Both the position numbers and the translations under genes were made by a program. A stretch of 64,000 bases of DNA from Trinickia acidisoli. Lineage in GTDB: Bacteria > Pseudomonadota > Gammaproteobacteria > Burkholderiales > Burkholderiaceae. The stretch is taken from positions 2,278,178 through 2,342,177 of the forward strand of contig NZ_JAFLRG010000002.1 in the NCBI RefSeq assembly GCF_017315725.1, read 5' to 3'. This document shows positions 27,732 through 35,215 of this stretch, in pieces. The notes under the pieces are model-generated. The model searched no databases and was not told the DNA's origin. It saw nothing but the letters and a program-made list of their open reading frames with translations. Numbering within the stretch: position 1 is the first letter of the stretch; each line of letters opens with the position of its first letter.

Positions 27732-28822
27732 ATCCGGCACCGGTTATTGCGGCCGCCGCTTGCACATTCCCCTCGGGGCCAACACTGGAACTGGCCGATG
27801 CCGCGGTGCGTGCGCAACTTTCATTGTTGCAACGACACCCTGAGTACATCGACCAAGCTGGTCAACACTGTCGCGGCAGCTTCTTTCCTATCGACGCACC
27901 TTTCAATGCAGCACGCTGGGCATTGCTGGCGAAAGCCGCGCTTGAGCAGCTAACCGTCTCGGTGGAGCAAGCGCTCTCATCGGTCGTCTGGCGGCGACCG
28001 TGCGTACTCTGGCTAGTCCTGCCGGATGCCGATAGGCGACCCGGTCTGCCCCATGATCTCGTCGACACCGTGATGCAGAGCGTCCAGGACGAACCGTTTC
28101 GATGGGACCGTATCGTGCCTTATTCAGGCGGGCATGCGGCGGGACTCGCGGCGTTGCGCGAAGCATCGGATTACCTTTCCATCCAGCCTGAGGCGCTTGC
28201 TGTCGTGCTGGGTGTCGAGTCCGGCTTGGGCCGCGAGGCGATGCTTTGGCTCGATATGCAGTCTTTGCTGCATGGCGCGCGTCACGGACATCAGTCGCGT
28301 CCTCAACCGGAGTCATATGGCCGCATTCCAGGCGAGGGGGCAGCGGCGGTTGCCCTGACAGGACGCGTTCCTCGGGGATTCGGCATGGCGAGATTGCTCG
28401 GAGCGAGTGTTGCGGAAGAGCCGATCACCCATGCGTCTGACGGTGTTTGTACTGGAGCGGGACTCACGCGGGCTGCGCGCACGGCGCTCGAGCAGGCCCA
28501 GGGCTATGGTGAGGGCCAAGTCTGCTCGATCATTACAGACCTCAATGGGGAACCATACCGCGCCGATCAGTTTGGCTTTACGGCACTGCGTCTTTCCAGT
28601 TTCCTGGCGCCGCAATGGCAACGCAGCCTGCCGGCGCTCGCGAGTGGCGACCTGAACTCGGCCAGTTCGGTCGCGCACGTCGCGCTCGCCGCCTATACCG
28701 CGCGCAAACAGCCGGCGACAGCTAGGCAACTGGTACTGGCCAGCTCCGACGATCCTTTGCGCGGCGCGGTAGTCATCGGCGCACCGGATCTCGTACACAA
28801 CTTGCAGGAGACACGCCTATGA
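27728..28822 (+). CDS. Ketosynthase/thiolase-fold T6SS accessory protein, catalytically degenerate
   Basis: A 364-residue protein resembling 3-oxoacyl-ACP synthases in fold-level patterns (VIAAAACTFPSG start, GGHAAGLAALREASDYLSIQ, AVVLGVESGLGREAM, PGEGAAAVALTGRVP, GDLNSASSVAHVALAAYTA). The nucleophilic Cys expected in the middle block is absent (GVESGLG) and the two catalytic His motifs of ketosynthases are not seen, so it is unlikely to condense acyl chains. Such genes occur between DUF2169 and DUF4150 genes in vgrG modules, where a structural adaptor role is assumed. Both ends overlap neighbours by ATGA, so the module is tightly coupled. Confidence 0.78.
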   Translation: MNPAPVIAAAACTFPSGPTLELADAAVRAQLSLLQRHPEYIDQAGQHCRGSFFPIDAPFNAARWALLAKAALEQLTVSVEQALSSVVWRRPCVLWLVLPDADRRPGLPHDLVDTVMQSVQDEPFRWDRIVPYSGGHAAGLAALREASDYLSIQPEALAVVLGVESGLGREAMLWLDMQSLLHGARHGHQSRPQPESYGRIPGEGAAAVALTGRVPRGFGMARLLGASVAEEPITHASDGVCTGAGLTRAARTALEQAQGYGEGQVCSIITDLNGEPYRADQFGFTALRLSSFLAPQWQRSLPALASGDLNSASSVAHVALAAYTARKQPATARQLVLASSDDPLRGAVVIGAPDLVHNLQETRL

Positions 28823-29865
28823 CGGTCAGCATTAACGTCAACGGATTGACGCTGTGCCATCGCGGCAGTGGCGGCGTTTCCCACAACACGCTGCCGGATG
28901 TTTGCAAGACGCCCGGTAACGGTACGCCGGTGCCGTATCAGAACGAGGCGTATTCGGGCGACCTGGTGAAGGGCTCGACGTCGGTCCTCGCCGATGGCGG
29001 AAACATGATCGCGATCGATGGCAGCCAGTTCTCGAAAAGCGTGTTCGATGAAGGCGGCTCGATGGGCGGCGTTGTTTCCGGCACGCACCTGGCGGAAACC
29101 GACTGGATCACGCACTCCTTCGACGTATTCATCAACAAGAAGCCAGCCTGTCGTTTGACCGACAAGCTCTTCATGAATCATCGAAACACGGTGAACATGG
29201 CGGGGCTGAAGCAGCGGGATCTGCCGAAGAAGGATCAGGACTTTTTTGACGAGTTGTGCCGCATGGCGTGTGAGTGTCTAAACGAACTGAAGGGGAAGAT
29301 GTCCCCGGGGCAGACGTACCAGGACTGCGTGCGACGTAAGATCGACGAGAAGTATTACGATGGTCGCTACCCCAAGTCCGACTCGCCGATGTGGCGGGAA
29401 GTACCTTATGATCGCGGTAGCGACTGGGACATGATCGGCAGCAAGGCGAACCCGGATATCCCTAGTTCGAATTTCATTCGGCCAGATTCTCGGCGGCTCG
29501 ACGTCGCGCAGGTGGAGAACGGCAAGGTGACGAAGCTTTATGACATGAAGTTTGGAGATGATTCCCTTTCTCCGAGAGCGCAGGCCGATTACGAAGACAT
29601 CGCTCAAAAACATACAGGTGACGCTGACAATTTTGAAGAGTTCCGCGTCGACGAACGCTGCGATTGCGACGACGACTGGCCCCCGAAGCAGCCGGTTCCG
29701 ATCACCGCGCCTGCGCCGGAGCAGGAGAGCTTGCTCGACAAGTTTGGTAAAGCGCTGCAGTCGACCACCGGCCTGAAGCTGACCGGGGCGGCGCTCGTTG
29801 CTGCGCTGATTATCTCTGAAGGAACTCGGTTGATTCCTGTCCGCAACGCGATCCCGGTACCTTGA
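28819..29865 (+). CDS. T6SS effector: PAAR-like DUF4150 domain fused to VRR-NUC-type nuclease
   Basis: A 348-residue effector. Residues 1-130 form the DUF4150 PAAR-like spike cap (SHNTLPDVCKTPGNGTPVPY, KGSTSVLADGGNMIAIDGSQ, FINKKPACRLTDKLFMNHRN). Residues about 138-285 are Cys-rich and hold a PD-(D/E)xK-like core: Asp228 in SRRLDVAQVENG, then Asp242-x-Lys244 in KLYDMKFGDD, followed by a Gln/Tyr helix (AQADYEDIAQKH), as in VRR-NUC DNases. The last 30 residues contain a hydrophobic segment (LTGAALVAALIIS). It should be a DNA-cleaving antibacterial toxin carried at the spike tip. The next gene encodes a DUF3396 immunity-type protein. Confidence 0.85.
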   Translation: MTVSINVNGLTLCHRGSGGVSHNTLPDVCKTPGNGTPVPYQNEAYSGDLVKGSTSVLADGGNMIAIDGSQFSKSVFDEGGSMGGVVSGTHLAETDWITHSFDVFINKKPACRLTDKLFMNHRNTVNMAGLKQRDLPKKDQDFFDELCRMACECLNELKGKMSPGQTYQDCVRRKIDEKYYDGRYPKSDSPMWREVPYDRGSDWDMIGSKANPDIPSSNFIRPDSRRLDVAQVENGKVTKLYDMKFGDDSLSPRAQADYEDIAQKHTGDADNFEEFRVDERCDCDDDWPPKQPVPITAPAPEQESLLDKFGKALQSTTGLKLTGAALVAALIISEGTRLIPVRNAIPVP

Positions 29866-29898
29866 TCCTCCATCTTTAAACCAAAAGAGTGTGCCTTC

Positions 29899-30888
29899 GT
29901 GAAACCTGAAGAGGTCATTGCTGATTTAGTCCTATCGCATGGCGGTCTGTGCGTGCTGGACAAGCTGCATCTGCCGTATGACCGAGCGAGTGCTGGGCCG
30001 GCGGCGAAGTTCGGCCTAGGCTGTGAGTTGTATCTGCCTAACGTCGATCGGTCGATTCAACGTGAGCAGGCATTGCAGTTCCTGCTGGACTTCCAACGTA
30101 CGTTCTCGGGTCGGGTCAACGAGTTTTTGCCGACGGACTCGCGCCGGGCCGTCAAGTTTGCCGGAGGCCTAGAGTCACGTATCCGTGCTGAATACGACCA
30201 ACAACCCGTTGAGAGCGGCTACAGTACTTCGCTGTTCGGTGCGATTGATATTGGTGTGTCCAAGGACGATGCCAAACCTTTCCAGGCTCATGTCTTAGTA
30301 CGACGAGCAGCAGAGAGCCAACTCTCGTTTGTTACAACCAACATGCAGGTTTGTGATGCGTTGGATGAGCCGCATTTCGGTACGTTATTGAATGCTGTCT
30401 TGCGGTGGTGTGAGATTGTTCAACCTGTCCACGGCACGGCGGGGTTTGCCTTAATTTTTGCGTCGGGCATGTCTCAGAACACCAAGTACGCACTGCACTT
30501 GATGAAGCGTTTCCCCGGTTTTGATTTTATTGAGGGTATTGCTTTTAGTCGCGAAGCCGGTACGGTTCACAATCGCATTAAGTGCGTAAGCTGGTTGACC
30601 ATCCTGCGCAATGACCTCGTATTGGAACTAGGAGGCGTCGACTCGATGCGCGCTGCACTTGAACCTGTCTGCAAAATTCACGAATACGCCGGCGGCGTCG
30701 TCATTCAAGCCGGAGAGGCACCGCAACTTGGCGACACCTATCGTAAAGACATTCCAGAAGCGTATCGACTGGTCGCAAGATACACAAAGAACATCCGTTT
30801 CGAGGCATATCAGAGCAGGCTTTTTAGGGTGCCAGAAGATCTCGATAAAAAGGAGGAGACACTGGCATGGATTCGTCGGTTCGACTGA
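29899..30888 (+). CDS. DUF3396 family type VI immunity protein
   Basis: A 329-residue protein with the DUF3396 pattern: VNEFLPTDSRRAVKFAGGLE region, GYSTSLFGAIDIGVS, YALHLMKRFPGFDFIEGIAF, IKCVSWLTILRNDLVLELGG and ending KNIRFEAYQSRLFRVPEDLD. Members are known immunity or immunity-linked proteins next to T6SS nuclease effectors. There is no signal peptide, which fits a cytoplasmic partner of the DNase just upstream (33-bp gap, GTG start at 29899). By eye it is less GC-rich than the vgrG genes, suggesting it was acquired with its effector. Confidence 0.85.
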   Translation: MKPEEVIADLVLSHGGLCVLDKLHLPYDRASAGPAAKFGLGCELYLPNVDRSIQREQALQFLLDFQRTFSGRVNEFLPTDSRRAVKFAGGLESRIRAEYDQQPVESGYSTSLFGAIDIGVSKDDAKPFQAHVLVRRAAESQLSFVTTNMQVCDALDEPHFGTLLNAVLRWCEIVQPVHGTAGFALIFASGMSQNTKYALHLMKRFPGFDFIEGIAFSREAGTVHNRIKCVSWLTILRNDLVLELGGVDSMRAALEPVCKIHEYAGGVVIQAGEAPQLGDTYRKDIPEAYRLVARYTKNIRFEAYQSRLFRVPEDLDKKEETLAWIRRFD

Positions 30889-31079
30889 TGCTCCGACCAT
30901 ACACGCAACTCCGAGGGCAAGCGGATCGTCGGACCACTTTCGTGGCGATAACGAGCGGCTGCGTACGTGTGCTGGCCCTTGGTTGAAATATGCGAGAACG
31001 TATTGACCATATTGACCGCAGCGCGATCAGCAGACGTTCGGCATATAACGACGACAACGTTCCAACAGCAAATTAGCCC

Positions 31080-31502
31080 ATGCCTACCGACCACAAACCG
31101 GACACTCATTGCGCGATGTTGCATTCGATCATGTCGACGTTCCCCAACATGTCGAAGTTGCCGGGTGCAGCGTCAACGATGGACGCGCAAGGAAACCGCG
31201 TGCCATTCTCTCAGGTTCAATCCGAGTCGTCCGGTTGCTCGATGCTCGACACGCTCGGATACAACACGACGTGCTCGTGTTGGAGTCACAATCAATACTT
31301 CCACCTAACGGACGACTACACCGGCAAACCCTTGCCCGACGTGCCATACGAAATCGTGACGGTGGACGGCGAAAAGATCGCGGGGCGCACGGATTCCCGG
31401 GGCCGCACGAAGAAGATCTCGGACGACGCAGCTTCCTCGGCGACGATCTACGTGTACGAAGAGTACACGCCGTTAAATCCCGATTGGGACAGGGCCGCAT
31501 GA
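31080..31502 (+). CDS. Small transthyretin/Ig-like T6SS carrier protein
   Basis: A 140-residue protein with two parts: a Cys- and Met-rich N-terminus (DKPDTHCAML-type, SGCSMLDTLGYNTTCSCW) and a beta-rich C-terminus QYFHLTDDYTGKPLPDVPYE, IAGRTDSRGRTKKI, TIYVYEEYT. The latter matches the transthyretin-like pattern found at the ends of some VgrG proteins and in separate carriers that dock effectors. No signal peptide. It overlaps the transglycosylase gene by ATGA, so it most likely belongs to that effector. The 191-bp gap before it suggests a module boundary. Confidence 0.65.
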   Translation: MPTDHKPDTHCAMLHSIMSTFPNMSKLPGAASTMDAQGNRVPFSQVQSESSGCSMLDTLGYNTTCSCWSHNQYFHLTDDYTGKPLPDVPYEIVTVDGEKIAGRTDSRGRTKKISDDAASSATIYVYEEYTPLNPDWDRAA

Positions 31503-32065
31503 CTACCAAGAAAAAGCTGGTTAAACAGCAGACTGCGCAGCTCACGCCGAAGTCCGACACGGCGCCGGTACCGGTGGCCGTCGACGACTCGGCACGGCTA
31601 CGCGAGATTCGGGGCCTCGTCAAAGCCAACAATCATTCGACACTGGACGACAACTTGATCGTCTGTCAGATCTATATGGAGTCGCGCTTCGATGCAGAAG
31701 CTGCGGCGGGTGGCAGTAGCGCGAAAGGTCTGATGCAGATGACTGCGATCGCCACAAAACAGGTTTACAAGGAGCGACTGAAGAAGGACCTTGGGCACAC
31801 GCCCAGCGACAAACAGTCTCAGGAGGCTTTTCAAGAAGCAGTCGCCTTCCACGGCGCCCCACAGATATTTGACGAACCCACCAACATCCAACTGGGCACG
31901 GAATACATGCAGTATTGGGTCGACACGACATCGACGATCGAGGATGCCTACAAGAAATATCGCGGGGTCGAGAACGGCATCTACTACAAGAAGATCAGGG
32001 CCTGTGCCGATAAGCTCAAGGACGACCCGGATTCGATGCAACCGCTACGTGATATGGTCAAATGA
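31499..32065 (+). CDS. T6SS lytic-transglycosylase (SLT) effector
   Basis: A 188-residue protein with a Lys/Gln/Pro-rich N-terminus and an SLT/lysozyme-like core: catalytic Glu61 in QIYMESRFDAEAAAGG and the GLMQM motif at 77-81, followed by QLGTEYMQYWVD-type NIQLGTEYMQYW and YRGVENGIYYKKI. These are the signature elements of family 1 transglycosylases (E-S, G-L-M-Q, N/Y). It has no Sec signal, which fits delivery by T6SS rather than housekeeping use. It should cleave peptidoglycan in the periplasm of a target cell. ATGA overlaps on both sides join it to the carrier-like gene and the exported immunity candidate. Confidence 0.83.
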   Translation: MTTKKKLVKQQTAQLTPKSDTAPVPVAVDDSARLREIRGLVKANNHSTLDDNLIVCQIYMESRFDAEAAAGGSSAKGLMQMTAIATKQVYKERLKKDLGHTPSDKQSQEAFQEAVAFHGAPQIFDEPTNIQLGTEYMQYWVDTTSTIEDAYKKYRGVENGIYYKKIRACADKLKDDPDSMQPLRDMVK

Positions 32066-32625
32066 AATACTTGATGCTTGCCTTGATATGTTTCGCGACG
32101 ACGTTTTCGAGTACTGCCTCGTACGCGGTTGTTCCTGTTCCAACGAAATTGCACACCATCACGTCATGCGTGCTTGCTGACGGCACTCGCGCCACGCTGA
32201 AGGCCGAGTCTCGCGGCGACGACGGCGATGCGCTCTTCGTCGATGAAGGTGGTAAGACGCAGCCTGCGTTTCTCGACATGCCAGACACCCAATTCGTGGG
32301 CCACGTTGCGCTGGCCCGGTGCGTTGGCGGCGTACTTATCTTCGCTCTGGAGTACGGGCCGCCGTACCTGAAAGGCGTCGCCATTCGCCGGAACCCTCAA
32401 ACACACGCGGACGAGCGAATCTATTTCGCAGAGAAATCGCTGCCGAAGTGGCTTTATCTGAGCAATCAGAAAATGCTCGTCGTGATTCCGAACACGGGAC
32501 ATGAGACGGACAAGAAGTATCTCGTCTATCAGTATGTTGCAGGGAAGGGGCAACCCGACCAAAGTACTGCAACGGACAAACTACCGGCGTCAACGCGAGT
32601 GCTGCTCTCCGTGCGGCCGAGATGA
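32062..32625 (+). CDS. Exported protein, candidate periplasmic immunity to SLT effector
   Basis: A 187-residue protein with a clear Sec signal peptide (MKYLMLALICFATTFSSTAS, cleavage near SYA). The mature part is beta-rich with two Cys (SCVLADGTRATLKAES and LARCVGGVLIFALEY). It starts inside the stop of the SLT gene (ATGA). A periplasmic protein coupled to a peptidoglycan-degrading effector is the usual immunity arrangement. I recognise no named domain. Confidence 0.75.
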   Translation: MKYLMLALICFATTFSSTASYAVVPVPTKLHTITSCVLADGTRATLKAESRGDDGDALFVDEGGKTQPAFLDMPDTQFVGHVALARCVGGVLIFALEYGPPYLKGVAIRRNPQTHADERIYFAEKSLPKWLYLSNQKMLVVIPNTGHETDKKYLVYQYVAGKGQPDQSTATDKLPASTRVLLSVRPR

Positions 32626-33164
32626 TGCCGCGATGGGGCTCATTTCTGGAGGCTACCGAGCGTCTCGCGATCGTCTTCTGCAGGAACGCAATGCAACCGA
32701 TAGGCGATAACTCGATGCGGCCGGCGGCGCGATCACATCGCATCGCTCAGTTCCTGTACGGTCTGACCGCGGGGCTGCTTTCGTTGTTCGTGACATTGCC
32801 ATTCCTCTTTCTCGCACCTGCCCCGCAAGACGACGAATATGGCTTCACGTTTCTAGCCATTGCCGCGATTGTCGCGCTGCTTGTCTCTTGGATGGCAACG
32901 CGGGCAGCCGGGCGACGCCGACGGATATTGTTTGCGTGTCTTTGTGCCGCGGCGCTTCCATGCATCGCCAACCCGCTCGCGGTCCGGGTACTGGGGCACT
33001 TCCTTGATTTGGACGTGCTGATACCGGATGTCCTTGCTGGGTTATTCGGTCTCGATGGTGAGCGCGCATATGACGCTGCGCTCTACGAGCTATGGTGCGA
33101 ACTGTGGCTGCTGTTTGCGCTGCCGTTTTTTGCGGTGATCTGGCTGGTCCTGCGACGTCGATAG
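32622..33164 (+). CDS. Membrane protein, second candidate immunity/accessory gene
   Basis: A 180-residue protein with about four hydrophobic helices (FLYGLTAGLLSLFVTLPFLF, FLAIAAIVALLVSWMAT, ILFACLCAAALPCIANPLA, LWCELWLLFALPFFAVIWLV) and an acidic loop with many Asp/Leu. The ATG overlaps the stop of the periplasmic gene (ATGA), so it is part of the same unit, although internal Met codons (QPIGDNSMRPAARS) could also start it. The role is unknown; a membrane partner of the immunity protein or an unrelated hitchhiker are both possible. Confidence 0.6.
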   Translation: MMPRWGSFLEATERLAIVFCRNAMQPIGDNSMRPAARSHRIAQFLYGLTAGLLSLFVTLPFLFLAPAPQDDEYGFTFLAIAAIVALLVSWMATRAAGRRRRILFACLCAAALPCIANPLAVRVLGHFLDLDVLIPDVLAGLFGLDGERAYDAALYELWCELWLLFALPFFAVIWLVLRRR

Positions 33165-33292
33165 CGGGGGTGCGCGGAGTTGCGCGCTGGTTTTTCCGAT
33201 GAATTTCGACGGGGTGCGTCTGCCTGGTTGCGTTTGCAGCGCTCGGCGGCCATACTTCCTCGTAATACAGGCGGTTTGGAGCGCATTACGGG

Positions 33293-33952
33293 ATGTCAAA
33301 ACCACCGATCATCGAGCCGAATCAGATACGCCATGCTCTAAAGGTCGCAGCAGTCACCGGGCAAAACCCCATCCGCGATGTCGCGCTGCTGACGGTGTTC
33401 TACAGCACGGGACTCACGTCCAACGAAGTCGCGAAGTTACTCGTGTCCGATTACCTGACTGATAGCGGGAAGGTGCGTGTCGATTCGGAAGTGCGCGCGG
33501 AGATTGCCTTCAATGGCAAGGCACGGCCGCTGATATGGGCTAACGCCAAGGCGTGTGCCGCGATCGATGATTACCTCGCCTATCGTCTGGCAGCACGTCA
33601 CGGGGTCACTGCCCGCCGCGCAGCCTTTCGCGGACTGGACCAGGACGGCCCATTGTTCTTCACTGGTGACGGAGCGCCCTTCGTTTTCACGAAGCGCGTT
33701 ACGGGTACCGGCGCGGTCAGCTATTCGTGCGAGTCGCTGACTGAGATAGTTCGCCGCCTGCATCAACAGGCCGGGATTGAGAACGGGAACGCGAGTGCGG
33801 CGCGCCGTACCTTCGCGGTGCGGCTACACCGTGACGGCCGTTCGCTAAAGGTCATTCAGAAACTGATTGGCGTTTCCAGTCTCTCTGCCGTTAAGAACCA
33901 GGTGGAGGGCGATGCTGTGAGGTTATCTACGATCGTAAGCGGGGTCATCTGA
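33293..33952 (+). CDS. Tyrosine-recombinase-fold protein lacking catalytic residues
   Basis: A 219-residue protein with the catalytic-domain pattern of phage integrases: LTVFYSTGLTSNEVAKLLVSDY, RRLHQQAGI, ARRTFAVRLHRDGRSLKVIQ, KLIGVSSLSAVK. At each active-site position the key residue is missing: TGLT instead of TGLR, no His two residues before ARRTF, Val instead of the His/Trp after LIG, and no Tyr near the end. It is short and lacks the SAM-like core-binding domain. This type recurs in Burkholderia genomic islands. It cannot be expected to recombine DNA; DNA binding or regulation is possible. It marks the start of the small-gene array. Confidence 0.75.
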   Translation: MSKPPIIEPNQIRHALKVAAVTGQNPIRDVALLTVFYSTGLTSNEVAKLLVSDYLTDSGKVRVDSEVRAEIAFNGKARPLIWANAKACAAIDDYLAYRLAARHGVTARRAAFRGLDQDGPLFFTGDGAPFVFTKRVTGTGAVSYSCESLTEIVRRLHQQAGIENGNASAARRTFAVRLHRDGRSLKVIQKLIGVSSLSAVKNQVEGDAVRLSTIVSGVI

Positions 33953-34074
33953 TGGCGGATATGAAACGTAGCCGCGGGCGGCCGCCCGCCGGTCAGGCAA
34001 TGTCGAGCACGGAACGAGCAGCGAAGCGTGAGCGCGAGTTGCTTGATTCGCGATCGGCATTCACGTGTCGATAA
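33952..34074 (+). CDS. 40-residue basic protein after the recombinase-like gene
   Basis: The ATG shares one base with the stop of the preceding gene (TGATG). The product is KRSRGRPPAGQAMSSTERAA followed by a charged helix. RGRPP is an AT-hook-like DNA-binding motif, and GRPP.G.AMS.AER recurs in small proteins that follow such recombinase-like genes. The tight overlap suggests the two work together. Confidence 0.55.
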   Translation: MADMKRSRGRPPAGQAMSSTERAAKRERELLDSRSAFTCR

Positions 34075-34112
34075 CGGAATCAGTAAAATCGGCCGTACCT
34101 CGGGAGAAGTCC

Positions 34113-34402
34113 ATGAAACCATCCGAAGCATTACGTCGGCATCGCGCAGAGATTCGAAGCGTTGTCTTCGCCAATCGGGCAGCGAACCCTCGTGTCTTTG
34201 GCTCCGTCGCTCGCGGCGAGGACGAGGACGGCAGCGATCTAGACATTCTTGTCGATCCGACGCCGGACACCTCATTACTCGTATCGGGGGGATTCAGTAC
34301 AAGTTGCAAGAGCTGCTTGGGGTGCCGGTGGATGTCCTGACGCCGAAGGCTATTTCGATCAAGTTTAGAGCTGATGTTCTGGCCCAAGCGGTGCCCGTAT
34401 GA
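34113..34402 (+). pseudogene. Frameshifted MNT-type nucleotidyltransferase (antitoxin-like)
   Basis: From the ATG at 34113 (after GGGAGAAG) the sequence reads MKPSEALRRHRAEIRS and the intact nucleotidyltransferase motif RVFGSVARGEDEDGSDLDIL. Near 34275 the homologous reading shifts by one base to IGGIQYKLQELLGVPVDVLT, ending TPKA...VLAQAVPV at 34402. As written the first frame runs into unrelated residues and stops at 34340. The stop of the second frame overlaps the ATG of a HEPN-like remnant, so this was an MNT/HEPN toxin-antitoxin pair of the MntA/HepT type. Confidence 0.78.
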
Positions 34403-34548
34403 GTAAAGATAAACCGCGGCTGTTCGCGTACCTCGGACATATCGTGGGTGACGCCAGCAACAACATCCGGAAGCATCATAAGGAACTTTCGACGTATGAG
34501 AAGGTTCGGGCGGTCCTTGATACGCTGGACGAGAACGTTGGCGGGTAA
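34399..34548 (+). pseudogene. Remnant of HEPN/DUF86 (HepT-like) toxin gene
   Basis: A 49-residue reading: KDKPRLFAYLGHI resembles the first helix of DUF86 HEPN proteins and GDASNNIRKHH resembles their second helix (family: GEASNNIRK), but the stretch between them and the catalytic R-x4-6-H segment are absent. The ATG overlaps the stop of the MNT-like gene, as in complete MNT/HEPN pairs. The toxin is therefore truncated by internal deletion. Confidence 0.65.
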
Positions 34549-34561
34549 CCGGAAAAACGTT

Positions 34562-35020
34562 ATGGTGCACCCTTCAAGTCTCGCTCACGAACTGGCCGCG
34601 GAATTGTACAAGCGTACCGGCGATGCGATGGATGTCGCTCGTAGTGGCGAGTATGTTGATAACCATGTCGAGCGTCGAGGGAAGTGTCATGAGAACGTCG
34701 CGCAATGGTTGCAAGAGCATCCGCTCGATCGGCCGGTGCGTGGTTGGCTGGTTGACCAAAGTCAGTGGCAGAACGGCTTCGTGGAGTTTCACGCGCACTC
34801 GGTGGTCGCCCTTACGGGCGGTGGCCTGATGGATGTGACGCTCAGTGCGAGTGACCGGTGCTATCGATTCTTGTCTGACGAGCGCTCCGACGAAGAGTTT
34901 CTGATGCACGCGAGGGAGGAGCCGACGCTACGTCACGTGGTCGATCAGGCTCGCTATGACGCATTTCGACTGGCCGTGGATGATTCGCTTCTCTATGGTC
35001 GCTTCGACGCGCAAGGCTGA
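34562..35020 (+). CDS. Array protein with possible C/H/D catalytic triad
   Basis: A 152-residue soluble protein starting 3 nt after CCGGAAAAACGTT. Cys42 (RRGKCHENVAQW), His79 (EFHAHSVVAL) and Asp91 (GGLMDVTLS) lie in an order and local setting (Cys at a helix start, His and Asp on adjacent strands) like papain-fold or NlpC-like enzymes. The block VRGWLVDQSQWQNGFVEFH looks like the connecting strands. I know similar small proteins from islands but no function. A longer in-frame reading to 34448 would overlap the HEPN remnant and is less likely. Confidence 0.6.
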   Translation: MVHPSSLAHELAAELYKRTGDAMDVARSGEYVDNHVERRGKCHENVAQWLQEHPLDRPVRGWLVDQSQWQNGFVEFHAHSVVALTGGGLMDVTLSASDRCYRFLSDERSDEEFLMHAREEPTLRHVVDQARYDAFRLAVDDSLLYGRFDAQG

Positions 35021-35037
35021 CGTTTAGGAAAACGACC

Positions 35038-35204
35038 ATGCCCGACTTGACTCTTACGGATGCTCTTCGGCTCGCGATCAACACGCTGCGGGACGTCGCC
35101 GAATCACACTAGATGTCCTCTGGACGACAGAACGGCAGAACTGCATGCGAACGCGGCTTGACGTGCTGGATGAATCGCTCGAGCAGTTGCACGGGCACGA
35201 ATAG
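35038..35204 (+). pseudogene. Frameshifted micro-gene of about 55 codons
   Basis: ATG at 35038 follows TAGGAAAAC by 4 nt and reads PDLTLTDALRLAINTLRDVA then ESH and a TAG. A one-base insertion at the TAG would continue as DVLWTTERQNCMRTRLDVLD and ESLEQLHGHE to the stop at 35204, which forms the next junction element (TAGGAAAAT). Both halves have the look of one amphipathic helical protein, so a single-base loss is inferred. Confidence 0.5.
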
Positions 35205-35215
35205 GAAAATTCTCG

